Source: Xiphias gladius (taxonomy: Eukaryota > Chordata > Actinopteri > Istiophoriformes > Xiphiidae). From it: 64,000 nt of DNA. The DNA lies in contig NC_053416.1 in the NCBI RefSeq assembly GCF_016859285.1, forward strand, positions 12,291,001 through 12,355,000. The letters run 5' to 3'. Below are positions 40,727 through 52,264 of this stretch, one piece after another. How positions within the stretch are numbered: the stretch's first letter is position 1; every line of letters begins with the position of its first letter. Both the position numbers and the translations under genes were made by a program. A model generated the notes under the pieces. It made no database searches, was not told the origin of the DNA, and saw only the letters and a list, made by a program, of their open reading frames with translations.

Positions 40727-42131
40727 AGAGTGGTTTGAAACTTGTGGTAAACTCTCTGTATTTAAATTAATGAAGGTGTCTCTTGATTGTAGACTTTAAC
40801 AATGATACGTCTGCCTTCTCAAGAGTGTTCTTGACCTGGCTAAATGTTGTGAAGGGTTTTTCTCCACCAAGGAAAGAATTCTGCGATCATCCACTTTAGT
40901 TGTCTTCATCCGTCTTCCGGGCCTTTTGGTGTTGCTGAGCTCGCCGGTGCATTCCTTCTTTTTAAGAATGTACTAAAGTGTTGATCTGGTTTCTGCTATC
41001 TGTCTGATGAGTTTGTTTTGTTTTTCAGCCTAATGATGGCCTCCTTCAAATGCCTTAGCACCTCTTTGGACCTCATATTGAGAGTTCCCATGAACAGCTA
41101 CCAAATGCAAATTAAACACTTGTAGTGAACTCCAGACTTTTATCTGCTTAATTTGTTATGAAATAATGAGGGAGCAGGTCACACGTGGCCATGAAACCGT
41201 TTGTCAGTCAGTGGCCTCCGAAAATGAGGGACATAGTATAAAAATGGCTGTAATTTCTAAATGGTCATTGTGATATTTTTGTTGAACCCCTTCAAAAAGC
41301 TGAAAGTCTACACTTCAATCACATCTTGATGGCTTCATTTCAGATTAATTGTGGTTATTTTAAAGAGGCAAATTTACGAATATTATTTGACTGTCCAAAT
41401 ACTTATGGACCTAACTGCATGTAACTGAGACTATGGAATGAAACATATTCAATCAAACTCAGTGGTGACAACAAACTTTCATAATTTTTAGTGTCAGATA
41501 TGTATAATGTTGGCCCATTAGACGATGATAAAATCATGATGGCCCCATTGAATAATTATCAGCTTGCATCTATCGCATCTTTCATTATCATGTTTAAACA
41601 AATAAATGCAGTCACTACTTTTCTTTCTGGTTCATCTGTTAATTCAGCGGCTTGAGACATATCATCAGGGCAGGTCTCTCTCTACTTTGCTGTCTAATTA
41701 AGGCAAAGTGGTCCTGAAAAAAAACTGAACATATGTTTTGTCAAGTTGGATTGATGAATTATTGCAAATATTTAAATACAAAACAATGTAAGTAATCTTA
41801 TAACATTTATTTTACCTTTGCATTTATTATATATTTGCTATATATACCTGTAAATCCTGAAATTAAATGTATTACTCATAGATGTAAAAAATAAGTAATT
41901 AAAAAAATATAATAGAAATTGTTACAGAAAAAAATGTTAGAAATTCTATATTTTTTTGGATACATACAGCTTTGGCAGATGTATATTTAATTGTCTTTTT
42001 GATTAACAATAATATTTAATGCACCACAATATTTCCTTTTATACATATGTATATCAGCGAAGTTTGAAATATTTGCGTTCATTCTATTCTACATTCAGAA
42101 CTGGTATTGAGCACAATTTTTGTTTCAAAAA

Positions 42132-42162
<31 letters not shown>

Positions 42163-42906
42163 TTACCTACCTTGTATTTCCAGATGAACCTTAGCTTTTT
42201 TCAGTAAAGCACCATCAGATCTGTATTCTTCCAACAGGTAATCTCCAGAGTGTCTCTTCATTGTGTTACCAAGGTTGAATGTCCCAGTGGTGAAGAGTTC
42301 AGACTGATTCACATATTCCTCATTCAGATACACTGTCTGATTTTTGACTGCTCTCAAAATCAGATATTTGCTATCCTTTATCAACTTAATAAATGTATCT
42401 GCTGTATTTGGCAGATGAAAAAGCAGCGGCTGCCCCACTGCTCCAAAACACTGATGGTCTCCAGTAGGTTCCAAGAAACTGCATTCAGTAGGCCCTAAAA
42501 AACAAAGAAGAAAAAAAAAGAAAAACCTTGAAATGCTTAATGTTAATTACAAATAAGAAGAATTTGTTATTTGTGTCCAACATTTCATTTCATTAGGGAA
42601 AAGGAAATGATACTGTACAAGAACGTTTCAACATTTTATGATATTGTTATATTTTTATTTTATTATATATCATTATAGTTTCCTGTGAAAGTCATAAATT
42701 TACTGTAAATAAATGTTAAATCTGTTTTTAACTTCTAAATTCAGTGATTGTATACTTTTCTGCCTCACTTAAAATATTTATTCTTTTTTTATTGAATTAT
42801 TTGCTGTTCAATATACTGTTAACTGTAATAACATACTTTTAGAGTGAAATGTACCTTTTCCCAGAGCTGTTGCCAGAACGGTGATGATCATGTAGATGGA
42901 AATCAT
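38551..42906 (-). CDS. CD2/SLAM-family immunoglobulin receptor (CD48/CD244-like), complete
   Basis: Single-pass leukocyte-type surface receptor; family members bind one another to tune lymphocyte and NK-cell responses. Five exons on the - strand: 42855-42906, 42171-42494, 39317-39640, 38857-38988 and 38551-38642. All introns are phase 1, typical of Ig receptors, and the CDS is 924 nt (307 residues). Order: short signal peptide (MISIYMIITVLATALG), V-like domain without the canonical disulfide (SGDYLLEEY, Leu where Cys is expected), C2-like domain with four Cys (MCSS, VSCSS, LTCSV, LKSC) as in CD2-family domain 2, a hydrophobic segment (AAIAGIVTLLLFLAALCLG), and a tail with IIYTDV. Possible N-glycosylation sites: NQT, NQS, NVT, NLT, NET. 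The family is fairly sure; the mammalian orthologue cannot be assigned. Confidence 0.82.
38857..38988 (-). CDS. Receptor exon 4, transmembrane segment
   Basis: Acceptor tttgctag and donor gtaagt flank 132 nt. A stretch of about 23 hydrophobic residues is followed by a stop-transfer NHLNKSRP. There is no charged residue inside the membrane segment, so pairing with an ITAM adaptor through a membrane charge is not suggested. Confidence 0.85.
39317..39640 (-). CDS. Receptor exon 3, C2-like Ig domain
   Basis: Acceptor gtcttccag and donor gtacgg flank 324 nt, the same length as the V exon. Four Cys allow the two disulfides usual in CD2-family domain 2. It includes VEFILTLDGQLL, LSLSNW and NLTCSVANNVSRNET, all Ig landmarks. 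Confidence 0.88.
39853..41418 (-). mobile_element. Tc1/mariner-like transposon with both ends, decayed (copy B)
   Basis: The terminal inverted repeats are visible: ttaggtgcataagtatttagacag on the left and, reading the other strand, ttaggtccataagtatttggacag on the right. The transposase remnant lies on the - strand and matches copy A closely, including the altered third catalytic position. A long T tract (about 40692-40725) interrupts it. It sits in the intron between the C2 and V exons of the receptor gene, in the same orientation as that gene. Confidence 0.88.
42133..42161. repeat. (ATT)n microsatellite beside a splice donor
   Basis: About ten ATT units starting only a few bases inside the intron that follows the V exon of the receptor gene. 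Confidence 0.95.
42171..42494 (-). CDS. Receptor exon 2, V-like Ig domain
   Basis: Acceptor ttgttttttag and donor gtaggt flank 324 nt. Typical V-set landmarks are GQPLLFHLP (B strand, His/Leu instead of Cys) and RHSGDYLLEEY (F strand, D-Y without Cys). Absence of the inter-sheet disulfide is characteristic of CD2, CD48 and CD58 domain 1. Confidence 0.85.
42855..42906 (-). CDS. Receptor exon 1, signal peptide
   Basis: ATG at 42904-42906; 17 codons ending LGK plus one base, then donor gtacat. Hydrophobic core IYMIITVLATAL. The same exon is almost unchanged in the downstream decayed copy. Confidence 0.82.
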
Positions 42907-45900
42907 TGTCTGTTGTAACACAAAAAAGTAATTTTAAACGTTAAATGTCATTTATCTGTTCATTTCTTAATTATTGTTGTTTATTTTGTCCATATTCTAT
43001 AAAATAACGACATTTAAGGTTAGCTGTTAGTTTGAAGTTAAGTTAATTTTTATACCTTTTTTAAATACTTTTTAAAATTTTATATCTAACCTATCAAATC
43101 ATGAAAAAACTAAAAACTACAATGTTTCTGGTCACTTTAACTAATTTGCTTCAAATGCAAAACTGTCATTCACCACATTCACACTGGTCTTCGTAGCTGT
43201 TTAAGGCTGACCTGTCAATTTTCCACAGACAGATGGCTGGCTTATGCTCTTCTCGTCCCTTTGTCATCTTGTTGTGTGATATGAATGAAGGAAGTAGTTG
43301 TTGGGTTGTCATTATGGGGTATGAGTGTAGATTGATGAGGGGAAAAAAATGTATTTAAATGATTTTAGCATAAGGCTGCAACATAACAAAAAGTGAAAAA
43401 AGTGAAGGTCTGAATACTTTTCTAGATGCACTGTATAGTGATAGAAATATATACATAGAAATGTATTATCAGCTACTATGGGGGGGGACATAGCACAGTA
43501 CAGGTACAACATAAAGATGTAGAATACTACTGAGACTAATGATAGTAATGATAATCATAATAATTGAAGCAGTGGGTGTTGAGCAGGATCATGGGGACAG
43601 TAGGTGGTTTGCAAGTCATTATCTTCATCTATCATTATCTATCTATATACCAGTTTCCAATTATGGAAGCTTCACAGAAAGAGTTAAAGTTGTTGATCAC
43701 ATCAGGAAGTATCAGCTCAGTTTACATTTGGGCTATTATACACTGTTGGAGAACCAGATATTTTACCAAGTGTAATAGATTGGTACGCAATGTATTTTTA
43801 CTTTATGCATTTCTTTAAGGGTTTGCATGTGCAATAAGTGACCATATTATTCTTGGATGCTAAGGAATTAAACTATCAAAAACAATGGCACATGTAGACT
43901 TCATAAAATCATGCAAATGACTTAATGCCATTTTTTTTTTTACAAACTGCTGCCTCTTTTACACTAGATTCTTACTCGTGTTTTTTTTCCTAAATGCACT
44001 GAGAGCAATAAAATATCTTAAGTAGAACAGAGTGCTTGTTTTTAATAGCTGTATAAAGAGCCACTGCTGACAGTTGCGGTCAACCCTATACTTCTGCAGA
44101 GCACTAAAAATAGAAGAGGAAGTTTTCAAAGGACAGAGGTCTTTACTCTGAGGTTGGAGTTTTCATTTGAGCTGCAGACATAGCTGCAGCCAAAAAAGCC
44201 TCTAGGTGTGAATGTTTCTTCTTTCGATGATAAACTAAACTACAGTTTATGTTCCTTACTATAATGTATGCATTTTCAGGGGATCCACTTTTGGTTTGTC
44301 TTGTGCAAATGTTCTAAGAGTCTCTGATAAATACTATTTGAAGGACACGACTTATCATACCATTTCTAATGTCATGACAATTTTTTTAAGTGCAGAACAA
44401 TTGTTCAGAAAGACATGGGTGTTGGGTACAATCATTGGGGGGAGAAGTTGTCCTCCACATTTTAAAAACCAAATGGTTCCAACACCCATGCATGGAGACC
44501 TGTTAGTGTTATATAATTTACTTAACGTAAGCACATTTTAAACCTAACTGGGAATGAAAGGTGTTCTATTTCTGCAAAGGATATATGAAAGAATAGACAC
44601 TTCCTGCCTCTCGATGTACTGTATAGCCGAGCTTTGTTATTTAAAAACCATAAACAACGCGTTGTTCAGAAACATCTGGATCACTGAAGTCTCTAACAGG
44701 CAGCAGGGGCAATGAAAAATTAAGCCATGTGTGAAACTGACAGTTAAAAACCACAGCTTTTTTCTTTGTCACACCCACACTTCCAGTACCTGATTCTGCT
44801 GTAAAACCAAATAGCCATTGCTGTTCTTGACAGTTATTTTCCTTCATTGTTGAAGGCAGACAGATTTTTTTTAAGAGTTTTGTTTGCTCATATAAATCGG
44901 TAAAGAATGAAATTGTTTTTGACATTTTTGGCTGAACACGAAAGTATGTGTTTGTGGCATACTGATAGGACAATTGCTGATAATCTTTTGAACTAAGGTT
45001 GCAACAGCTATCAGAGGCTGTGACAACACAATGTCAGGCATTAATTAACAGCAAGAATTGGGAGGAAATATTTTAGCATACTTTTTCAACATACAATTAT
45101 TTTAAGAAATATATTCTCACAGGACAAACGATATCAAAGCTGTTTTGTATACTCGGAACAAAGAGCATAGCAGGAGCATTTCATTTTTTTTGATGAACCA
45201 TAAGTGCACCTGTGTAACAAATGGAAATGTGTGGCCTTGAAAACCTTGCATCTCTTAAGCTTATCTTGATTGAGGACTCAGTGCTTGTATGCTGGCTGTT
45301 TGGCTTTGTCATATTAGTCTGTAAATACCATGTAGGCTTTTGGCCACTTCTGTGTCAAAAGCTGTTTAGAAAATCAGCGGATGAAAGTTCACCTATCACT
45401 ATTTCACCTATTACTTTAGCATCATAATTTATGGACTTGCTGAACTTTGTGTCTGCTTTCACATCTATAGTTGTGCCAATAAAGAAGCACAACAAAACTT
45501 GAGATCAAACTTTAAGGTGCTAGTTTGTAATGTTATAAAGAATCTTGTTGGATGTTTGTTGATGGCAGTACTATTACATCCGCAAGCTGTTATAATCAGT
45601 GACAACGGTCATCTTAATTTTCACATATTAAGCTTATAAGGTTATAATATCAGCTGTGTCTGAATTCACTCACTTGTTCACTCATTCACTAATCTCTATA
45701 TAAAAGTCAGTGTAAATGAGCCTTTGTCTGCTGCGTGCCTTTTTCACAGCAGACATTTCAATTTTTATAGCACAAAGGACACAGTTGTTACCGATAACAT
45801 TAAGGATGGTGCTTACTGTTGTGAAAAAATGTCAGAATGCACCAGCAGCAGATATCACAGTAGTTACGGTTTGCTTAGCTAACCATAGTTAATAAACCAG

Positions 45901-48900
45901 TGGCACTGTCACTAGTAGGACTTTTGTTCATACCTAACCTTTTGTTGCCACTGCTGCTGTTTGAGCCCGACAGCTGAGCAGAAGCTTCAAAGAGTAGCAC
46001 TGATTATACGCCGTTCCAGTAGAGTGCATGCCGTCCATGCCGAAAGAAGGCTGCAGAGGACTGTCTGAGCCCCACCCACTCCCTCAGTATATCTACATCC
46101 ACACACAGGCAGCAGCAGGGGTTGGGGGTCGCCTGGAATTAAATTACTTACATTTCGTGATGATTAGAGATTTTTTTCCTCTGCCAGAAAAATTCGGGTC
46201 TATTCAACAAAGATTCCCGGCTGAAGCCCTGGAAGCCCGATGGTGACGATGCAGATGAAGCAGTGCCTTTCAAATCAGCAACTTGAAACAATTCTTTGCG
46301 TAACACACAGGAAGTGCTCTTTAATAGGGCACCTCCTACCTCAATGAGTACATGGAACTACTTTGAAATATAAAGTTAGAAAGCAACGAAACTGTGTGAT
46401 TAATTTTTCTCAACATTTTTTTCTGTTAGCTTTTCTTAGTAGTTCAGTGTTTAATTTCAATAGACACTTCCTTTTGCTCTCCCTCCCTGAAGGTTCCTGT
46501 GTGGTTTTGGGTGTTTGGGAGATGTGATCCCTTTTCTGTGTACTGGACCTTTGCTATGGTCTTCTCCCTTGTGTCTTCAAAAGGGCGTTATATTATCTCT
46601 ATAGGTGCCTGAGCCACCTCAAGCAGCTTATCTGAATCTTATATTTGATTTTTGGACCATTGGTGGGACAAAAGAAGATATCTCACTTACTCTCATTTTT
46701 TACTATAATCTGATATTTAGTAGATGAAACTATTAATTGATTTAATTAAAATAATTGTTAGTTACAGCCGTAATCTCGATGTCCAAATCATCCAAATGCC
46801 CCCCGTCGTCTAAAATTTGGTCCATAAAGTTGCCATGGGTTTGTAGAGCTGCTGCTTGTTTCTGCTAATGTACTGTAAACAGACAGGTTTACACTTCTGT
46901 TGTTTTGGTGTGTGGTAGTTTGTGTTTTTGTTCCCTCAGAGCCACAGGGTTACTGGGGCGTTCACACCGTAAATGGTGCTGCATTAACAAAAACCTTAAA
47001 ATGCCTGAATATTCCGTAGACTATATTTTTAATGTTGTTGACCAAGAAAAACTTTGCAGGGCTAGTTTGTTGATGGGGTGTTTCTACAAAGGCATTCATG
47101 GACATGGCTTGTACATGACTCCTAGAGCGTCCCTAGATGTTTGTTCATTTACAGTTGCTAAGTTGTCAATAGGTTATGGTTAGGTAGTTGTAATGACGAT
47201 CTGGGTCTTTGGCAAAGCATGCATACATTGCAGTTAGGAAAGTGTAAGTCCATCTCATTGTCCAGTGATCTCATGGTACCCATGATGACAGAAGGGAGAC
47301 ACGCTCGTCTCCATCAGTCTCCATTGTCTGGACCCGGCTCTCTTCCCTCATCGAGTCATTCCTCCTCTGCATCCTCTGTGTGTCCTCGTCCGGATTTCTG
47401 CAGGGATGTCTATTGTTCTGGTCGCCATGCTGCCGGCTTCAGTGCAGTCATCTGGACCGTGGTGTAAACAATGCGACTGTGGTGCTGCGACGCAACGGTA
47501 ACATAACTGAATGATGTAAAGTAGCTGAGTGAAAAAAACAGACGAGAACTCAACTAGTATGTTTAGAGATGATGCAGCTTAAATAAGTTACTAGTAAAAA
47601 TTTAACAAACTTAAGACAAAAGAAGAAAGCGAAAAAGCTGGAAAAATAAGACACGAGCTGGAGTGACTGCGCATGCGCACAAAAGTACAAACTATTTTAG
47701 CTGCAAGCAAGCTACTAATGGACACACCGACCATGCTCCGTAGGACTGTGTGTGTTTGTGTACAGCTCAGCATCTGACTGAACTCAGAATTTAACAGAAA
47801 CTTCAGTTCTTTCTCTAATTGCCCTCCGGTCTCGAAGCGGGTTCAAAAAGCCCCAGGGTACATGCAAATTTTGTCGTCCAAGTTGAAACATCTTCAACTT
47901 TCACAGTCACGATTTGCACGAGTTCAAGCTGCCCTGGCTGAATTTGCGTCGACTCACATGTTTCCAGTGACTTTGTATGCAATCGCTCCGCATCTAAAAT
48001 GCGCTTCGCATTCTGCCTGAAAACACCGTCACAGAGATACTCCTAATAATGCTAATACCAGCAGTATTTTATAGTGATGGAGAGACAGAGGTTTTTGAGT
48101 TCATCAGCCCCACGGACAGAGATGCGAAGAGAATGCATGTAGATTCCGCTCCATATGGAGGCGGGTCTACATACAGTAGATACTCAATATGTCGACCCAG
48201 CTACGTACAGTGAATGATGATATAATCCTGGACCGGAGAGACAGACGAAGAAAAAGACAGGGGAAGTGCTTTCATGTTCGATATCAAGCTGATCATCCAT
48301 AGTAGTAAATAACACGTACAGGGAATTAAATGTACTTTACGTTACTATACTGCGTATCTCAGCGGGAATGTGAATGTAAACATTATTAATACAGTTAATG
48401 GCTATATTCATGGTGTTTTTACCTAGATAGTATAGCTGTGAAAATAATGGAAACTCAAGTAATGGTAGTGGTAATAATGGTATAAGTGTCTGTGATAGTT
48501 GTGTTATCATTAGTATTATACTAGTATTAGCAAAACAAAATTATTCCTAATATGCGCTCCTTCAGGTATTATAGTCTGTAGGACAGATGCTATTATTTTT
48601 CCATGCCTTCGGTTTTGGCAAAAGATCTGACTCAGACTAAGAAAAAAAGAATGGAGGAGGAAACCAAAATCATGTTACAACTGTATGACACCGTGACACA
48701 AAACTGGCCTCAGCCAGATCTGTAGTGTCAAATAAATGTGGTGGAGTAAAAAGCACAATAGTTTTCTCCAAAATGTATGCTGTAGTTAAATTTAATTACA
48801 CATGTAAAATACAAGTACCTCGAAATTGTACTTGTGTAGTGTAGTTACTTTCTATCATATTTTGAAAAAAATCAGGAAAATACTGGAAAGTTCAAACAAA

Positions 48901-50472
48901 GGCGAACTACCCAGGCAGGTACAAAGAGGTGGCAGGCGGAGTCTTGGTCAAGCAGTCAGGCAAACAGTCAAGAACAGGGATACGGCAGATAATAAAACAA
49001 AGTCTGGAGAGCTTGGCAATTGGCATGACGACAATCCGTCAACTGGTGAGTGGAAACATGGATTAGGTAAATGGCAACAGGTGTGTGCATGGGCGGAGGG
49101 GCCAACAGGCGGGAAACCGGGCAGAGGGCGTCTCTGGGTCTGAAATGACATGACAGTCAGTGGCAAAGAGAACACGGAACTGGCAGGATATAAATGCAAT
49201 GTGAGCACCCTGACGTTCTCCGGTTACATGTGGGGATGTTTGGCTCCACCTTGTGGTCAATGCTTGCAGCACAGACCTGAATCTCAGTTACTACATCTTC
49301 TCTGTACTGTTGCTGAGGAACTGAATTGTTCTTTTATCTCTCTTCTACATTTAATGCTGTGTCAAATTAAACTTTTCAAATGTTCAGCTTTTACAGTGGT
49401 TTAATATGCTACTCCATTTTACTTTAAGGATATCTCTTCACATTCACATAGAACACGTTTATATGGTGAAAGACAGGAAACTACTGAACACTAGTATCAA
49501 AAAGATGTATGGAGTGTGTTGATCATTGGCACAAGTAAGTCTACAATAGATGTTTGTTTATTCCTTTTAAAAATCATATACAATGCCTGACACAATTAAA
49601 AAGCAAATCGCTGGAAAATAGCACTTACATTTGAAAAGCAAATGCATGAAGGCTTAACAAATTCCACAATTTTCAAAATTGCGAATTAGCTAATATCTAA
49701 ATAACTAGAATCCAAATCTTAATCGGAACAGAGAGCAGTCCGTGCAATTTAAGTAAATTCGACACAGCAAGGCAAGATTTTTAACAGGGCTATAGTTTAC
49801 TGATTTTGTTTAGAAACCGAATTTAGGCCAGGGCTATTGCAAGATTGATGTTTTATATGAAGGTAATGATAGATTCTGTATGTAACAGTTGAGTAGAGAA
49901 AGTCATCTTTGGAAACAACCTGGAAAAGTTCAAAGTAAGCTTAGAATTTAAAAAAAAAAAAAGAATATTATTACAGCACATCTTTATGTAATAAGACTTT
50001 CTTAAAACAATATGCTAAGATGCTCAGGTTAATGTATCCCTAACTAAACATGATTGAACATGATTAACTGAACATAAACTGTATTTATAATTTTACAATT
50101 TAATGCGAAAACGGGTGCAGTCTGTGTTGTCAGCCTATTAATTTAATGTCCTCTTTTGAGACACTTAATCAATGTGTAATGGGATATTTTGGTTCAATTT
50201 TGAAGGAAAACACATTTCTATATTCAATTTAAAGGATGATTGACATGGCCTCAGTTAGCAGAAAACTTTACAAAAACAAGAATTAACTGTTTGTCCCATA
50301 TGTTCTTCAAAAAACTTTTTCATTATCCTCCAGCCACGTCAGAAATGATGCTATTTTAAAACCACGTCAACCCATACATAATAAATGGGGCTAAAAACAA
50401 TATGCTAAGGCACAGATCCACAATAAGTGGACGATAGCAGCACTAGCTATCATAGAGATTATATTCTCTTAC
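42907..50472. other. Region between the receptor gene and its decayed copy
   Basis: No intact gene recognised. 43190-43310 is similar to 52610-52710 (upstream flank of the copy), and a short segment near 44740-44780 resembles 53105-53165, so part of this region belongs to the duplicated block. 46950-48010 is CpG-richer and holds stretches such as GGGGCGTTCACACC and gcgcttcgcattctgcctgaaaacacc that resemble DNA-transposon ends, but I could not define an element. 48455-48535 is a degenerate TAG/TGG trinucleotide tract. Confidence 0.5.
48735..48850. repeat. Dispersed teleost repeat fragment
   Basis: The string gtggtggagtaaaaagcac...aatacaagtacctcgaaattgtacttgtgtagtgtag resembles one end of a repeat very common in teleost genomes. 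It probably belongs to the same family as 1865-2085. Family name not known to me. Confidence 0.5.
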
Positions 50473-52264
50473 CATCATTAACAGTCGTGGGTCTTGTTTT
50501 GTTACGTAAATGACAGATACCAAGACACAGAGCCAAAAGACGTGGAATGATAACACCAGCTCTCACAACCACAGTCTCAACAGTTAAAAGTGTAAGCTAG
50601 AAAACACAAAAATATCGGACCAAATTAGATACTGTGATGATCTAGACCTGTGGTTTTCAGAGGACTTTTTTAATCATGTAATTCTTGTTTCTTCTTTTGT
50701 CTTCCGTTACCTACTGCTGTAGCTAATGTTTAATAACATAAACAAATGACTGTAAGAAAGACAGAAGGCTACTGGCAGTTGCATAGATATATCAGATTGC
50801 ATAGCCCAATTCAGAATAAATAGGAAGCCTCAACATTCACCGCAGAAAAAACAAAAAACAAATATGAGAACATACCTTCTTAAAGCTGATGTGTGCCATC
50901 CAGAGGGGAAATGAGCCAAATATCCCATGTGGAGGAATTCAGGTTTAGAATTGATTTCTTCACAGGGCAAGTCAAAAAAGGTGAGCATGAGACTGACTGC
51001 AGGTCAGGTACAGTGGTTGTATAGTAAACGGCAGCTCCTATCTAAATACATTCATTTTTAATTTATTACATTTTGAATTTGCAATATTTGTAAAACCTTG
51101 AAATTATATGTACCATATGTAGCTATAACATATGTTAAGAAATAATATAAAATAAATATACTTTGTATAAAAAAATAAATGAAAAAAGAAAACATTTTTT
51201 AAATTCTCTATTTTTAATCCTTATTAGATCTAGATTACACATTCCATTTGCAAATTTTAACACACTGCTACAATTTGTGATATTGAAAGGAATTTCTCAT
51301 CTTTAAGATAAAGGTATTAAGATATATGCATAGATATATTTTATTTCTTTTTGATTAACACTAATATTCAATAAGCGCCACAATTCATATTTTCTTATTT
51401 TGGACAATTTAAAATATCACCTTATATTTCTCATTTAGGTATATAATAGAAATATCTTTTCATTCAAAACTGGTGTTCAACATAATTTTTTTCTTTCAGA
51501 AAAACATCTCTAAAATTTTAACCTACCCTGTATTTCTATACGAACTGTAGCTTTTTTCAGTAAAGCACCATCAGATCTGTATTCTTCCAACAGGAATCTC
51601 CAGAGTGACACTTCATTGTGTTACCAAGGTTGAATGTCCCAGTGGTGAAGAGTTCAGACTGATTCACATATTCCAAGTTCAGATTCACGATCTCGTTTTG
51701 ACTGCTCTCAAAATCAGATATTTGCTATCCTTTATCAACTTAATATCTGTATGTGCTGTGTATCTGGTAGATGGAAAAGCAGCGGCTGCCGCACCTATCC
51801 AAAACACTGATGGTCTCCAGTAGGTTCCAAGAAACTGCATTCAATAGGTCCTAAAAAACAAAGAAGAAAAATTAAAAGCTTAGTGTAAAATAAAATAAAT
51901 AGATAAATTCAATTTGATCTTATTTGTGTCCTGTATTTCATTTCATTAGGGAAAAAGGAAATTATACTGTGGAAGACCATTTCACCATTTTACTATGATA
52001 TCTTTTTACATTATTACATATCATTATAATTTCCTGTCAGAGTTTTACTGAAAATCAATGTTATATCTATTTTATGTCATTTTCTAAATTCACTGATTGT
52101 GTTTGTAAACTTTTCTTCCATAATTAAAATATTAAATCTTTTTTTCCTGAATTATTTGATGTTCACTATACTGTTAACTGTAGTAACATACTTTTAGAGT
52201 GAAATGTACCTTTTCCTAGAGCTGCTGTTGACGGAGCGGTGATGATCATGTAGATGGAAATCAT
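50473..52264 (-). pseudogene. Decayed tandem copy of the CD2/SLAM-family receptor
   Basis: The signal-peptide exon is intact (52210-52264, MISIYMIIT...). The V exon (51527-51850) keeps acceptor, donor and even total length, but has an in-frame TAG (51795-51797) about 19 codons in, plus compensating small indels. No C2 exon was found between 50597 and 51526. The transmembrane exon (50473-50596) is 8 nt shorter than its counterpart and out of frame, with an early stop. No tail exon was recognised. Upstream flanks also match, so this is a DNA-level tandem duplication, not a retrocopy. A short transcript could still be made. Confidence 0.85.

Noticed and set aside
44641-44973. 110-codon frame on the - strand upstream of the receptor gene
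   Set aside because: No recognised domain; part of it belongs to the block duplicated near 53105-53165, where the frame is not kept, so it is unlikely to be coding.
46905-48010. Possible DNA transposon with GGGGCGTTCACACC-like ends
   Set aside because: The ends do not pair convincingly and no transposase is visible; kept only as a comment on the region.
51605-51823. 72-codon + strand frame over the decayed V exon (also 42250-42498 over the intact one)
   Set aside because: These are antisense shadows of the receptor V exon on the - strand.
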